Shown in pieces: positions 33,944 through 45,352 of a DNA stretch of 64,000 nt. Under the pieces are notes generated by a model, which did no database searches, was not told where the DNA came from, and saw nothing but the letters and a program-made list of their open reading frames with translations. Each line of letters starts with the position of its first letter. Position 1 is the first letter of the stretch. The position numbers and the translations under genes were made by a program. Location: NCBI GenBank assembly GCA_035772735.1, contig JASDFA010000003.1, positions 33,720,001-33,784,000 of the forward strand, read 5' to 3'. The DNA is from Datura wrightii. Its lineage: Eukaryota; Streptophyta; Magnoliopsida; Solanales; Solanaceae.

Positions 33944-35361
33944 TCGGGTAAAGAAAATGTGGTGGCAGATGCTCTTAGCAGGCTTTCCATAGAGAGTGTG
34001 TCCCTTGTAGATGAAGAAAGGAAGGAATTAGTGAAGGATGTACATCGGCTTGCACGGCTAGGAGTCCGTGTTATTTACTCGACAGATGGTGGTGTCATTA
34101 TTCTAAATGGGTTAGAATCATCCTTGGTGACTGAAGTTAACCTAGGAAAGATGAGGATCCTATTTTGGTAAAGTTGAAGGAAGCCATTTGAAATCAGAAG
34201 GTAGAAGTCTTCTCCAAAAGGGGAGATGGTGTGCTGCGGTATCAGGGTTGCTTGTGTGTTCGAGTGTTGATGATTTGATAGAATGGATGTTGCATGAAGT
34301 TCATGGTTCCAGATACTCTATAAATCCAGGTGCCACCAATACGTATCGTGACTTATGGAAAGTCTATTGGTGGAGTGGCATAAAGAAGGACATAGAAGAA
34401 TTTGTGGCTAAGTGTTCGAATTGTCAATAGGTGAAAGTGGAACATTAAAGACCTAGAGATGTGCTCTAAGACATTAGTATCCCTACACTTGTCGATAGTA
34501 TGACACTATTTGGGTGGTTGTGGACAGGTTGACTAAGGCAGCTCTTTCCCTACTGGTCAAAACTACCGATTCAGCGGAGGATTATGCTAAGTTATACATA
34601 TAGGAGTTAGTTCGGTTTTGCGTGGAGTGCCATAGTCCATCATATCAGATAGAGGTACTCAGCTTACCTTCCTGTTTTGGAGATCGTTTCAGAGGGGACT
34701 TGGTACTCAGGTCAAGCTTAGCACAATATTTCACCCACAAATAGATGGTAAGTTGGAGAGGACAATTCAAACTCTCGAGGACATGTTGAGAACGTGTGTG
34801 ATTGATTTCAAAGGTAGTTGGGATGATTATTTGCCTATCATTGAGTTTGCATATAACAACTACCACCATTCTAGCATCCAGATGGCTCTGATTGAGGCTC
34901 TCTATAGGTGGAGATGTATATCGCCTATTGGTTGGTTTGAAGTCGGTGAAGCTATGATGATAGGACCAGATTCAGTCCATGATGCTATGGAGAAAGTTCA
35001 ACTTATAAGGGACAGGTTGAAAACATCTCAAAGTCACCAAAAATCCTATGCGGATGTGAGGAGGAGGGAGCATGAGTTTAAAGTTGATGATCGGGTGTTT
35101 CTGAAGGTATCTCCCATGAAGGGAGTGATGAGGTTTTGAAAGAGATGGATACTCAGTCCCCGTTATGTTGGTCCATACGGATTGTGAGACGTGTTGGCAA
35201 GGTGGCCTATGAGTTGGAGTTTCCCTTAGAATTAGCTTCAGTTCATCTAGTTTTCCATATATCTCTCTTGAAGAAGTGTTTGGGTGATCCAACTCTAGTT
35301 GTTCCATTAGAGAGTGTAGGTGTGAAGGATAGCGTTAGCTATGAGGAGGTCCGTCTCCTTC
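33944..35361 (+). pseudogene. Element B pol, part 2: RNase H end and integrase
   Basis: It continues B with ENVVADALSRLSIESVS (33,953). The zinc module is HEVHGSRYSINPGATNTYRDLWKVYWW...CSNCQ (34,290-34,430). A gap of roughly 45 bp relative to C (34,485-34,497) removes the segment with the first catalytic aspartate. The remaining motifs are VVVDRLTK-like text (34,515), SDRGTQ (34,648) and HPQIDGKLERTIQTLEDM (34,735), then EFAYNNYHHSSIQM (34,842), FLKVSPMKGVMRF (35,098) and SVHLVFHISLLKKCLGDPTLVVP (35,238). Several stops are present. The text is interrupted by insert E at 35,361. Confidence 0.87.
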
Positions 35362-35732
35362 TATTACCTTCACTGCCAAAACCTTAAATCCTTAACCAAC
35401 TACTGACCATGACTCACCTAACAAATCGTGGCATTGACCACGACTTATTGAGTCCAGTCGTGAGGTACACTGCCGGCCTTTCCTTCATCCTTCGACTGCC
35501 CTTGACCACAAGTGACCTAACGGTTTATGGGGCTGACCACGACTCATGGTCACACCCTTGGTCACCCCAACTTGAAAAATTTCCAACAAGACAAACTCCT
35601 CACCACGAGTCACTTAATGACTCGTGGTCAGCCTGGCGGGTCACAGGATGACTAGTTCTGTGACACAGTGCATAAAATCATTTTTTCTTTATTCAACTCC
35701 GGAGCCCGATCTTAGGGCTTTTGGGTATAACA
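35362..35732 (-). mobile_element. Insert E: 371-bp LTR-derived fragment flanked by CCTTC
   Basis: The right edge has the minus-strand LTR start pattern (plus strand TTTTGGGTATAACA) and the body has the Tekay U3 palindromes (ACCACGACTTATTG, CACGAGTCACTTAATGACTC). CCTTC lies on both sides (35,357-35,361 and 35,733-35,737). At about 0.37 kb it is far shorter than the 2.2-2.5 kb LTRs, so it is an internally deleted solo LTR or a small non-autonomous derivative. The left edge lacks the expected TGTCACGACCC. Confidence 0.65.
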
Positions 35733-35913
35733 CCTTCTCTTGTTGGACGCGGTGGAAATACTTGATTGGCAGGTTTGGAAGTTAAGAAACAAAGAAGTAG
35801 CTTCAGTGAAGGTGTTGTGGAGGAACCAACATATTAAAGGGAGCTATGTGGGAAGCCGAAGCAGATATGATGGCTAGATACCTGCATCTATTCCCTTCCG
35901 ACTCAGTTATAGC
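35733..35913 (+). pseudogene. Element B pol, part 3: chromodomain-like tail
   Basis: VEILDWQVWKLRNKEVASVKVLWRN-type text (35,752-35,830) is the C-terminal chromodomain-like segment of B, cut off from part 2 by insert E. The frame shifts after WRNQ, and a stop lies near 35,912. Confidence 0.8.
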
Positions 35914-36143
35914 TTAAGGTATTAGTTTCCTCCTTCGTACTCTATTAAGTTTCATGTTCATGTGCCCCAGTTTCTTTCATGTCAATGAATGTATGTGTGA
36001 TTCATGAATTCAGTTCAGTCATGTAGTTCAGTTCGGAGTCAGTCACTCCATCAGTTTCAGCTTGTATGATTCAGTATTTGAGTATGATGATAGCATTTCT
36101 CTGATTTTCAGTATGTTTTCCCACATTCAAGGACAAATGTTCC

Positions 36144-36157
36144 CAAGGGGGAGATAT
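36144..36157 (+). other. Polypurine tract, element B
   Basis: CAAGGGGGAGATAT lies before the LTR start TGTAATACC. Confidence 0.85.
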
Positions 36158-38402
36158 TGTAATACCTCCAAAACCCTAAGATTAGACCCGACAGTTGAAA
36201 CAGAGAGAACAGGATTTTCTGCACCAGGTCACGAGCTGAATCGTGTAGTGACCCGTTGGGTGCAACACGAGTCATTGAGTGACTCATGGGGAGAAGGTTG
36301 GACTTGGTTGAGTTTTGGGATTTTGGTTTAACCGCGGGTAGGACCATGAGTTGTGGTCACCACCACGAGTTGTCAGGTGATCTGTGGTTAACGGTTGAAT
36401 AAAGGATGAAGAATTTGGTTAGTTCACCTAACGACCAGTCACCACGAGTCATTGTGCACACCATGAGTCGTGGTGTCCCTCTTGGTGAGTAGTGAGGAGA
36501 AGTTCCAATGTAGGTGACAAGAGGAGGACCACGAGTCATGGTGATGGGGAACAAGTCGTCTAGTCCCTTATGGGGACGGGCAGTGTATTTTTTCTGCGAA
36601 TTTATTAAGGGCTTTTATGTAATTCCTAAGTTCCTAAGGCCTAAACTACGTTGTTTTAATCTTAGAATAGTGTGTTTTCAGAGGAGTAAGTTCATTCTAG
36701 GCCTATTCACTTCCATGCATGCAAGTCTAGAAGCTCCTAAGGGTGATCAAGCCTAAATTTCTCAAGTTCTTTCCCAAATATCCATTGGGAAATCAAGGGA
36801 GTTGTGAAATCAGATTTCTACAGGTATGTAGGATTATGAATAGGTGTAATTATCCACACCCATGCGCAATCCCTCTTCAATTCATTAAATTCTAGTTGAT
36901 GAATCTATGGGGTTTTAACCCAATCTGTGAATTCTCTCAGTATCAATCAAAGGTATAATCTAAGCATGTTTCTAATGTTTAATTATGATTAATGGTCATG
37001 TTTAACATTGTTTTTAATTATGAATTATGTTTTCAAATTTTATAAATTATGATGCCCGTCCATGAAAGTTTAAGAAAGTAGAGATCTATGAAATATGTAT
37101 TCAAGAATGATGCGATGTATATGAAAAAAAGTATGATTTTTAATTACCCATGTCTACGTTCATGTTTTCAAATGATCAAGTCTATGTCAAGCATGTTTAA
37201 GTATTAAGCAAGACCATATGATCAAGTATGTTTCATGATTCATCTAAACTTCATGTATTAGCTTACCACATGGATTTTGGAGTCTAGAACTCCTATTATT
37301 TTCAGCTTGTGGTATGGTTTGAGACCAAGGCTCCTCATGTTATGATTTCAGATTTATGCATGTATGTTATAAGTCAGCTTTGTCACTAGACGATGTTTTA
37401 GCTTCGTTGAAAAATGATGGAGAGCATGTGCATGTTTTTGGGAGTAGTGTCTTGCAAAAAGTAGGCTAAGGGGCAGTCAACCCTATGCCTCAGAACTATG
37501 CGCCAATGAAGATATGTTCAGATTATTTGGGACCACCCTTATGAGCTTCCCCTGCCCCTAAGGGGCCTTCAGCTTGATATCGATATCATAGTAGCGTCCT
37601 TAGCCCTGGAAAGGCTTTGGACGACTCTGTCCACTTGAGTGTGATAGTCAGGACCACGTAAGCTCTATCTTTCTACTGTCGGTTATATGAAGAGTCTCCC
37701 ATTGTTCCTCATGATTTCAGTTATGCATTTTTATCAGTCATGTTATTATGTTTTTCAACAGGTTTGACCTACAGTTTTACTTATGACTAACAGTTTTCAG
37801 CTTTGGATTCGATTCAGTTATGATGTTCAGTTATGTTTAGATCATGATTTCAGAAAATAGCATGCAAGCATACTCTCAGAATCTTATCTTGATTATGTTT
37901 TATGATATGCATGATTTATGATTTTACTTACTTAGTGGTCTTACTTACCTTACATACTCAGTAGATTCCACGTACTTACCACATACTCTATGTTGTATCC
38001 TTTCATGATACAGGCTCGGATATTCAGGCTCAGTCCGACAATTTTCCAGACTCCCTGCATTAGTATCTCCCGGTCTCAGTTGGTGAGTCCTCATCTTTCA
38101 AGGGCCCTTCTTTTCAATCATATTTAATAGTTTTAGTTTTGGACTATAGTGAGTTAGTTGGGGTCTTGTCCCATCAACTCGTCAGTAGTTGAGGCTTTTC
38201 AAACATAGAATTTAATCAGCTTCAGAATTGGGTTATGTATTCTGATGTTGTGAGATTATCTTACTTCGGCTATGTTAATTATGTTGATCTTCCACTTTAT
38301 TATGATTGATTTATATTCCATGTTCTTGCCATGGGTAGACATAGAGCCTCTCGAGGTTCTTTGTCCCATGTCTCGATCCGGGCCAATGTTTGGGTCGTGA
38401 CA
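36158..38402 (+). repeat. 3' LTR of element B (2245 bp)
   Basis: TGTAATACCTCC to TTGGGTCGTGACA. The U3 part at 36,225-36,580 holds CACGAGTCATTG / ACCATGAGTCGTGG palindromes. The flanking five bases, CATTG, cannot be paired because the 5' end of B is missing. Confidence 0.88.
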
Positions 38403-38687
38403 CATTGTTTTCCACAATGATTCATACCACGATCCATCCTTTCCAAACCTGGCATCCCAGTGTCTCACCAGGACTCCTGACCACGAGTTGTACCTACGCA
38501 CCACGACTGGTGGTATGACTCATGATCTAGGCATCCAAATTTCAAAGTTCCACGACAACTCCTCCCATGTCCCATTACTTCTCACTGCTACTCGTACCGC
38601 AAGTCGTTCTGAGGCAAAAATGTAGATTTTTCTGCTAAACTCATTTCTAATTCTCTCATCTAGTCTTAGGAACTTTTGGGGTATTAT
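38403..38687 (-). repeat. LTR fragment K (Tekay type)
   Basis: It ends on the plus strand with TTTTGGGGTATTATA, the reversed LTR start, and contains CCACGAGTTGTACC and CACCACGACTGGTGG palindromes. B appears to have inserted in, or been joined to, this LTR. Confidence 0.6.
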
Positions 38688-40337
38688 AGTTCATTATCCC
38701 CTTCATCTTAATTTCTCTTGGGTTTTCAAGGTAAGTCAAGGGATCAATTTACCCAGGTATGGAGGATTATGAATGGTGGAAATTCTTCCACTCTTATGAA
38801 CTTTTCAAGCTAAATTGCATGATCTCTTCTTCTCAAGTAATAGATTGTAAAATTTTAGGGTTTAACTTAATTCCAAGAAAGTATTCATGATATCTTTATG
38901 GGTTAAATTCTCTTATGTCCTATTTGATGAAATATTGTTATTAGGGAAAATTGAACTCTCAAATTCCCCATAAATTCATGACTTCAAGCTTATGATGATT
39001 TTTCCCTATTAAGCATGATTTATGAATTTCAAGCTTATGAACCCATTATTTCAAGTATGAAGAATTATTAAAGTAGACATGAATGTTTAAGAATTCTTAA
39101 ACTTATGATTCTATGATTACGAATTTATGAAGTCTTATTCAAGTATGTTGATTTTGTGGTTTGGACAAGCCCATGTAAAGTCAAGTATGCTTCACCATGA
39201 TTTTTAGTCAAGGCTTAAAAGATTAGTTTTATAGATATGTTTAGAATCAAGACTCCTAGGAAATAGATTTAAGCTATGTTTTGAGGATATGATTATGAGC
39301 AATATGCATGTTTTGGAAATAGTATCTAGCACCGAGTAGGCCAGGGATTTTGAGGACTCAAGACTCGTAACTACATGTTACCATAGGTATATATTCATAT
39401 ATGGGACCTCTTAAGAGAGTGTATCCCCCACCTTAAGGCACACTAGTGATATTGCACCTTAATCTTCTTTGCCCTGACAAGGCTTAGGACAGCTCTACCT
39501 ACTTGAGCGAGATAGTTGGGGCATCACGTAAGCTCTATCGTGATGGTGTCAATTATGATGAAGCCTCACATTGATTCTCATGTTTTAAATTGCTCATGTT
39601 CATGTCTTATGATATTATCTTTTATAGCATAATTGATCCATTGAATAGTTTATGAGTTTTCATGTATGCTTTCAAGTATGGTAGACTATATGATTTCTAT
39701 TTCTAAACCATGGGTCATTATGTTCATCTTATGATGAATATCTCATGATTATGCTATTTCAGGGATATGGCTTTTAGCATGTTGTCCTTACTCTCACATT
39801 TTTGTCTTGCTTTATATTCATGATTTTAGACTATCATTTTACTAGCTTGTTTTACTTTATTTACATATACAACACATTCAAAGTACTGATCGTGCATCTC
39901 GTGATATAGGTTCGGGTGACTAGTCTCAGTCCCGATAAGCTCACTCTCGCTTTACTCCAGTTCAGCTCCCGTTTTGGTGAGTCCCCATCAACCGAGCACA
40001 ATAGTTTTGATTATGTTCATTTGCTTATATCATTTAGTTCCAGAGTTAGCGAGCTACTTGGGGGTGTTTCCCTATCAACTCATCTTATATTTAAACGCTT
40101 TCAGACAGCTATGTACTAGATGGTTCAAGATTGTTGACTTGTGTATACGTTTATGCTTCTATGTTTATGTAGACTTCCGTGCATGTTGAGTTTTAGTTTA
40201 TTTCCTCTTATTCGTGTTTATGATTCTTTTTGGCTTTAGTTATGCTCTTATTCATGCTATGTATGTGCCATAGGTTAGCTTGGAGCCATTCGTGGTTCTA
40301 GGTCATATGTCCCAGTTTGGGCATGCTACACTCGTGA
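38688..40337 (+). repeat. Element F LTR remnant (5' truncated)
   Basis: AT-rich sequence with the middle-to-end landmarks of the plus LTRs: ACCCAGGTATGGAGG (38,750), GAGTAGGCC (39,333), and a CTCGTGACA end at 40,337. No ORF is supportable. Confidence 0.55.
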
Positions 40338-40706
40338 CACCTACTCTTTCTTGGGGTGACTTTATCACTTAATTTTGTGTACGTTTTGATAGAGACATGT
40401 TGGGGGCCTTTTCCCTATAAATCAAATAATCATGTATTCTTAGAGGCTTCATAGACTGCCATTTTAGTGTGTCGTCATGATTTCTTACCCAAATTTGACC
40501 TTGTATTTGTTAATATATTAAAATGGTGTTTTTCATGAAAAAGCTCTACTGTTGATGTATGATTCGTTTTCCTCAATTTTTTGTTATCCTCTTCCCTTTA
40601 TGTTTTAGTTTAATTATCTATGTTCCATGCCATGGTTGAGAGGTATGCTCAGGCTAGAATAGCATTGGGTTCTGGTCGCACATAGGCCCTAGGCTGGGGA
40701 GTGAAA
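40338..40706 (+). repeat. Second LTR-end segment next to element F
   Basis: It repeats landmarks of the previous segment (GTTGGGGGCCTTTTCCCTAT like TTGGGGGTGTTTCCCTAT at 40,060) and ends at GGGGAGTGAAA just before the primer site. Two LTR ends in tandem suggest an unequal exchange or a nested truncated LTR. Confidence 0.45.
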
Positions 40707-40710
40707 AACT

Positions 40711-43402
40711 TGGTATCAGAGAACTAGGTTCATGTGTCCTAGATAGTCTATGAAGCCATGTCTAGTAGATTCCTACTTTTGGGTGTGAAGCATACAACAC
40801 TTATAATTGGGAGGCTGCAATAAATTTAGAAAATTCTACTCTTCTTGGTTATTCCAGATCGTGCAATAGAGTGAGCCTTAAGACTCGAATCTAAGTCATG
40901 CATTACAACACATTCAGTTCTTTCTATGAATATGCCTCTTAAGTGAAAGATAATCGCAAGTTAGAGGGATAACACTAATAATACTCTTCCAGAGGTGGAT
41001 TTTAATTATCCACCTTTAACTCTAGAGGTGAAGACAAGATCCCAAGGGTCGCTCAACCAACCAACCTCCAAGGGAATGATTAACTTCTCCCATAATAAAT
41101 CAAATGGGGAACCCTGATCCTTCCCCACCTTAGTAGCTGAATTCATCAGATGGAGAGTTTTTGGGAGCAATTCAGTATTCACTCGACTTATTATACCCCA
41201 GTCCCAATGTCAGGAATCCTCCCTGTCAATGCTAGTCCTTAGAATCCGACAAGTACCTCCAAAATTAGGGAATTCCTTAGAATGAATCCACCAACCTTTA
41301 CTGGGTCAAGACTAGAGGAAGATCCTCAAGACTTCATTAATTAGACCTAGAAGATTCTCAAAGCTATGGATATTAGTGAGACAAAGGGAGTCGAACTCAC
41401 CTCATATGAGTTGAAGGGTGTTACTAGGGTTTGGTACGAGAAGTGGGAGATGTCTTGAGGGTATAATGCAACTATGGAAATGTGGGGTGACTTTATGGAG
41501 GATTACATTGATCATTTCCTACCTTTGTAAATAAGGGAAGTTGAGGCTGAGGAGTTTACGGCCCTTAGGCATGATGACATGAGTGTGATGAAGTAAAGCC
41601 TCAAGTTCACTTAGATAACTCGCTTTACTCCGAAGATAGTTTCCACAATGAGGACCAGAGTGCGTTAGTTTGTGTATAGCCTTGGGAGGAACATAGCCAG
41701 CGAATGTATGGTGGCCCTACTACACATGGACATGGATATAGCTAGGCTAAAACATATTCATAACAGGTAGTGGATAGGAAATAGGAAAATAGGCTTGACA
41801 GAGAGTAGCCCAAAGTAATATGGCCAGGTTAGCTGACAATGTAAGCAGCCATAAGGGAAGCAACAAGCCGTCATTATTTTGACAAAGGTTCTTAAGGCTT
41901 CACCCTTTGCCGCTAGTACACCACCCAAAAGGTTCGATAATGAACAACGATGAAAGAGCAGTTAGGGTCATAGAGCATTAGGCTCACAATCTCAGGCTAG
42001 TGTTACCAGATTGCCCCAGGTTCCCTCCCTGCAATAGGTGTAGGAGAAGGCACACGGGGGAATGTCGTTTGGAAGTGAGTGGATGCTTTGAATGTGGATT
42101 CCAAATTCATTTTTAGAAGGGCTACCCCAATGCAAGCTGGAGAGTTAGGGATAATGTAGGTAGGTCTCATAATATCACCCCCAAGTCTTGCTACTCCTCC
42201 ATGTGGATATGTTATAGTAGGTTGTCAGGGCCTATAGGCATCACCAAATATTTCCACTGGTATGATTACAATATTTTCCTTTAATATTTATGCCCTTAAG
42301 GATGTTAGATCCATTTTTTAGTATATGATGCCCTATATTTCTCAAAGGTATGAGTTTGCACTCGAGTGATTTGTTGAAACTTTCCTAGGATCTACTCTGA
42401 TCAATGAGGCAGTGATTGCAGGGTGAGTTCATAAAAATTGCACAGTTCAGCACCACAGAGATACTAAAGCTGACCTCATTGAATTAGAAATGGTTGACTT
42501 CAATTTCATCATGGGTATGAATTGGTTTTCCTTATGCTACACTACATTGAATTATCATACCAAGGTGATCATATTCAAATTTCCTAATGAGAAGGTATTA
42601 GAATGGAAGGGAAACACTGTGGTGTCAAACAATAGGTTTATTTACTAACTTAAGGTACGGAAGTTGATTTTCAAAAGGTGTTTATATTAACTAGTGAGGG
42701 TAAGGGACAGTGATGCTAAGACACTATTGTTTTAGTTGTTAATGAGTTCCTAGATGAATTGGCGAGAATCCCTCCTGAGAGGGAGATTGCTTTCGTGATT
42801 GATATCATTCCCAGCACTAAGTCCACATCTATCCTTCTATACAAAATTGCCCCAACCAAATTGAAAGAATTGAAGGAGCAATTGAAGGACCCACTAGATA
42901 ATCTATTTATCCAATCGACTACCTCACCCTGGAATGCACCTATCCTATTTGTCCATAAGAAGAATCGTCCTTTGACGATATGTATCAAATACGTCAACTG
43001 AATAAGATTACCATAAAGAACAAGTATCTGTTTTTAAGGATGATCTATTTTACCAGCTCCAGGGAACTAAGTATTTCTCCAAGATAGACCTCATGTCAAG
43101 GTATCACCAATTAAGGGTCAGAGAAGAAGAAATCTTAAAAATAGCTTTTAGTATTCAATATGGACACTACGAATTTATTGAGATGTCCTTTCAGGTTGAC
43201 AAATGCACCAACGACTTTCATAGGCCATATGAATAGAGTATTCAAGATGTATCTGGACCTGTTTCTAATCATGTTTATTGATGATATCTTTGTGTATTTG
43301 AGGAGTGTAGGTGAATATACAAACTATCTCTAGATTATGCTGCAGACACTCAGAGACTGCCAAGTATATGCTAAGTTCTCCAAGTGCGAACTTTGGTAGA
43401 AT
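40711..43402 (+). pseudogene. Element F: highly degenerate Ty3/gypsy gag-pol
   Basis: A primer site TGGTATCAGAGA lies at 40,711. Gag traces: PPTFTGSRLEEDPQDFI (about 41,290), ELTSYELKGVTRVWYEKW (41,390) and a cysteine-rich zone CNRCRR...CFECGF (42,030-42,105). Protease-linker text MVDFNFIMGMNWF is at about 42,490. RT: IPPEREIAFVIDI (42,765), KELKEQLKDPLDNLFIQSTTSPWNAPILFVHKKN (42,866) and the catalytic FIDDIFVY (about 43,277). Stops and shifts are frequent, more than in B-D, so F is older. It breaks off at KCELW where LTR J begins. Confidence 0.75.
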
Positions 43403-43763
43403 TGCTATACCCGGAAGCCCTTTGATCATACCCAGGAATTGAAATGGATAAAAATAGAATTTTCTGCACCAGGTCACAGAAAAAGTCATCATGTGACCCG
43501 TCAGGTTGACCATGAGTCGTTAGGTGACTCGTGGTGAGGAGTGTTAGCTTGCTTGGGATTTTTTAATTTGGGGTGACCACGAGTGTGAACATGATTCGTG
43601 GTTAGCCCCACGAGTCGTAAGGACACCCATGGTTAAGGGAAATTGGAAGGTGAAGTTAAGTTGGCAGTGTACCCTACGAGTCATGGTCAGACACCATGAT
43701 TCATTGGGTGAGTCGTGGTCAGCATTTGTTGAATGACTTGAGTAGTTGGGCAGCGGAGGTAAC
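43403..43763 (+). repeat. LTR fragment J (Tekay type, start only)
   Basis: It starts TGCTATACCCGGAAGCCC exactly where the F RT text stops. It has the U3 palindromes (CCATGAGTCGTTAGG, CCACGAGTCGTAAGG) and is cut at about 43,763 by the Athila-type LTR of G. Confidence 0.6.
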
Positions 43764-45339
43764 TGGTAACATCAGAAATATATTCTTAAATCAAAGAATA
43801 TACATGGTCGTGGTATCAAAGCAAGTACCCCATGAGTGCGGGGTTGAATCCCACGAGGATTAGGGAGTGATGAATTCAAATGTCGATTGAAAAGTTTATT
43901 TAGCTTGCACCATACAAATTTAACATAAAACAAGGAATGGGGGGAATAAACTTTGCAGAGAATTACACAAATTTCTTTAGTGAATTCAAACTAGAAGGAG
44001 CAGTTGAGTTGTAGACAATATTTGTAAAATACTAGAGTTGCGGTGTAGATGGAATACTAATTAGATTGGGATGGACCAGGTTAACTTCATAAGTTCGATA
44101 AATGGAAATAATCTCAGGAAATAGGTAGCCTCAGCTTCCCAGCCTATTGACTACCCCTAACTAGAATTTCTCAAACTCTAGCTGCAATTTAACACACCCG
44201 AATTGATTTGGATCAGCAACTTCACTATTCCTAGCTATTAGTTGCTGATTAAGAAGAAGGAAGTAATTTCAGCCATTACTAGCTTAATTTTACAACCTCA
44301 CATCCATACCCACTACTAGATTCCCTTCCAATACTTAACTATTCTCTCCCCAGCAACAATTAAGCAAGTATAGATAGACCCATATCATCATCAATGGATC
44401 TTCATTAATAGATTGAAAGGAATCTAATAGATTTACACTTAGTTAAACATTAAGAAGTTAACTCTAGCAATACTCAATCAAATTAAGTATTCATCATCAC
44501 AGACCTCTAGCTAATGATTTTAGCTACTCATAGTTAAGAAATTCAAAAACACAATCATCAAAAGCATCATTGAATTTAGTAAGAAGAGTATATAAATCAA
44601 AAGCACAATTATCCTTTAACTACAGCTGAAACTAAATAATACCAAAGAAGAAATGAGAGCATAGTATCTTTTACAACTTTCAATCAAAATTTCCTTTTCT
44701 CAGCTAAAAATGGTCTTCAGCTAAAAAGGAAAAAAGAGGTGATGTACTTGGCTGATCTCTCAATCTCTCTATCTTCTCCCTCTTTTTTTTCTTCCCCTCT
44801 GCACTGTACTTCTTTTTCTATTTGTACCTTGAAATGTAGGGTACTTTTCCTTCCTTTTTCGAAAATGGACAAGTTTACCCTTAATAGTTGCACTCTGGAA
44901 TCGGTGAAGGCACCGACAGTTCACCAATGAAATTTGTGAACCACTGGCTATTTTCTCTTCTTCTTCAGTCATTATTAGTGAACTTCAGTGGTTCACCCGA
45001 CGTTTCGCCGATGCCAATACGTGAAATGCCAGACCTCAAATGCTAATTCCATACTTTTCTGAGTGCCATTCAGCGTCTGAACCGGCGTTCTGCCACAGGC
45101 GACTTGTGAACCGCCGGTGGTATTCCTCTGACCAGGTAGTGACCTTCATCTTTTTAACCGGTGTTTCGCCACTTTTGATAATTTCCTCCATTTACCCCAA
45201 TTTTAACTCTTTCCTTCAAACTTAGGCACCTGCACACAATAAAAGCGAAAAGGGCATAAAATCCACATAATCAACTCGAGAACTGAGCAAAAACTCAAAC
45301 TTTAGAGTTCTAATGAGTTGGTAAATTACCAACTCATCA
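43764..45339 (-). repeat. 3' LTR of element G (about 1.58 kb)
   Basis: The minus-strand start TGATGAGTTGG lies next to the polypurine tract; the far end is placed at TGGTAACATCAG (43,764), tentative. It contains a GC-rich palindromic module (44,885-45,180; CCGCCGGTGG, CGGTGTTTCGCC) and, downstream on the minus strand, a TATA-like GGTACAAATAG (44,819-44,829). Terminal-zone text CGTGGGATTCAACCCCGC (about 43,838) parallels the A and H LTR ends. Confidence 0.7.
45313..45337. repeat. Perfect palindrome at the start of LTR G
   Basis: Arms ATGAGTTGGTAA and TTACCAACTCAT with one central base, 2 bases from the LTR terminus. Confidence 0.9.
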
Positions 45340-45352
45340 AACCCCAAACTTG
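45340..45352 (-). other. Polypurine tract, element G
   Basis: The minus strand reads AAGTTTGGGGTT immediately before the LTR start. Confidence 0.75.

Larger units (their letters stand above)
12046..38402 (+). mobile_element. Element B: Del/Tekay chromovirus, 5' truncated, split by element C and by insert E
   Basis: B runs as gag, protease, RT and RNase H up to 14,950. It resumes after element C at 33,944 with the end of RNase H, integrase and the chromodomain-like tail, then polypurine tract and 3' LTR (36,158-38,402). The protein text joins exactly at the ATCAT duplication. The 5' LTR and gag start are missing and the plastid insert abuts the break. Confidence 0.9.
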
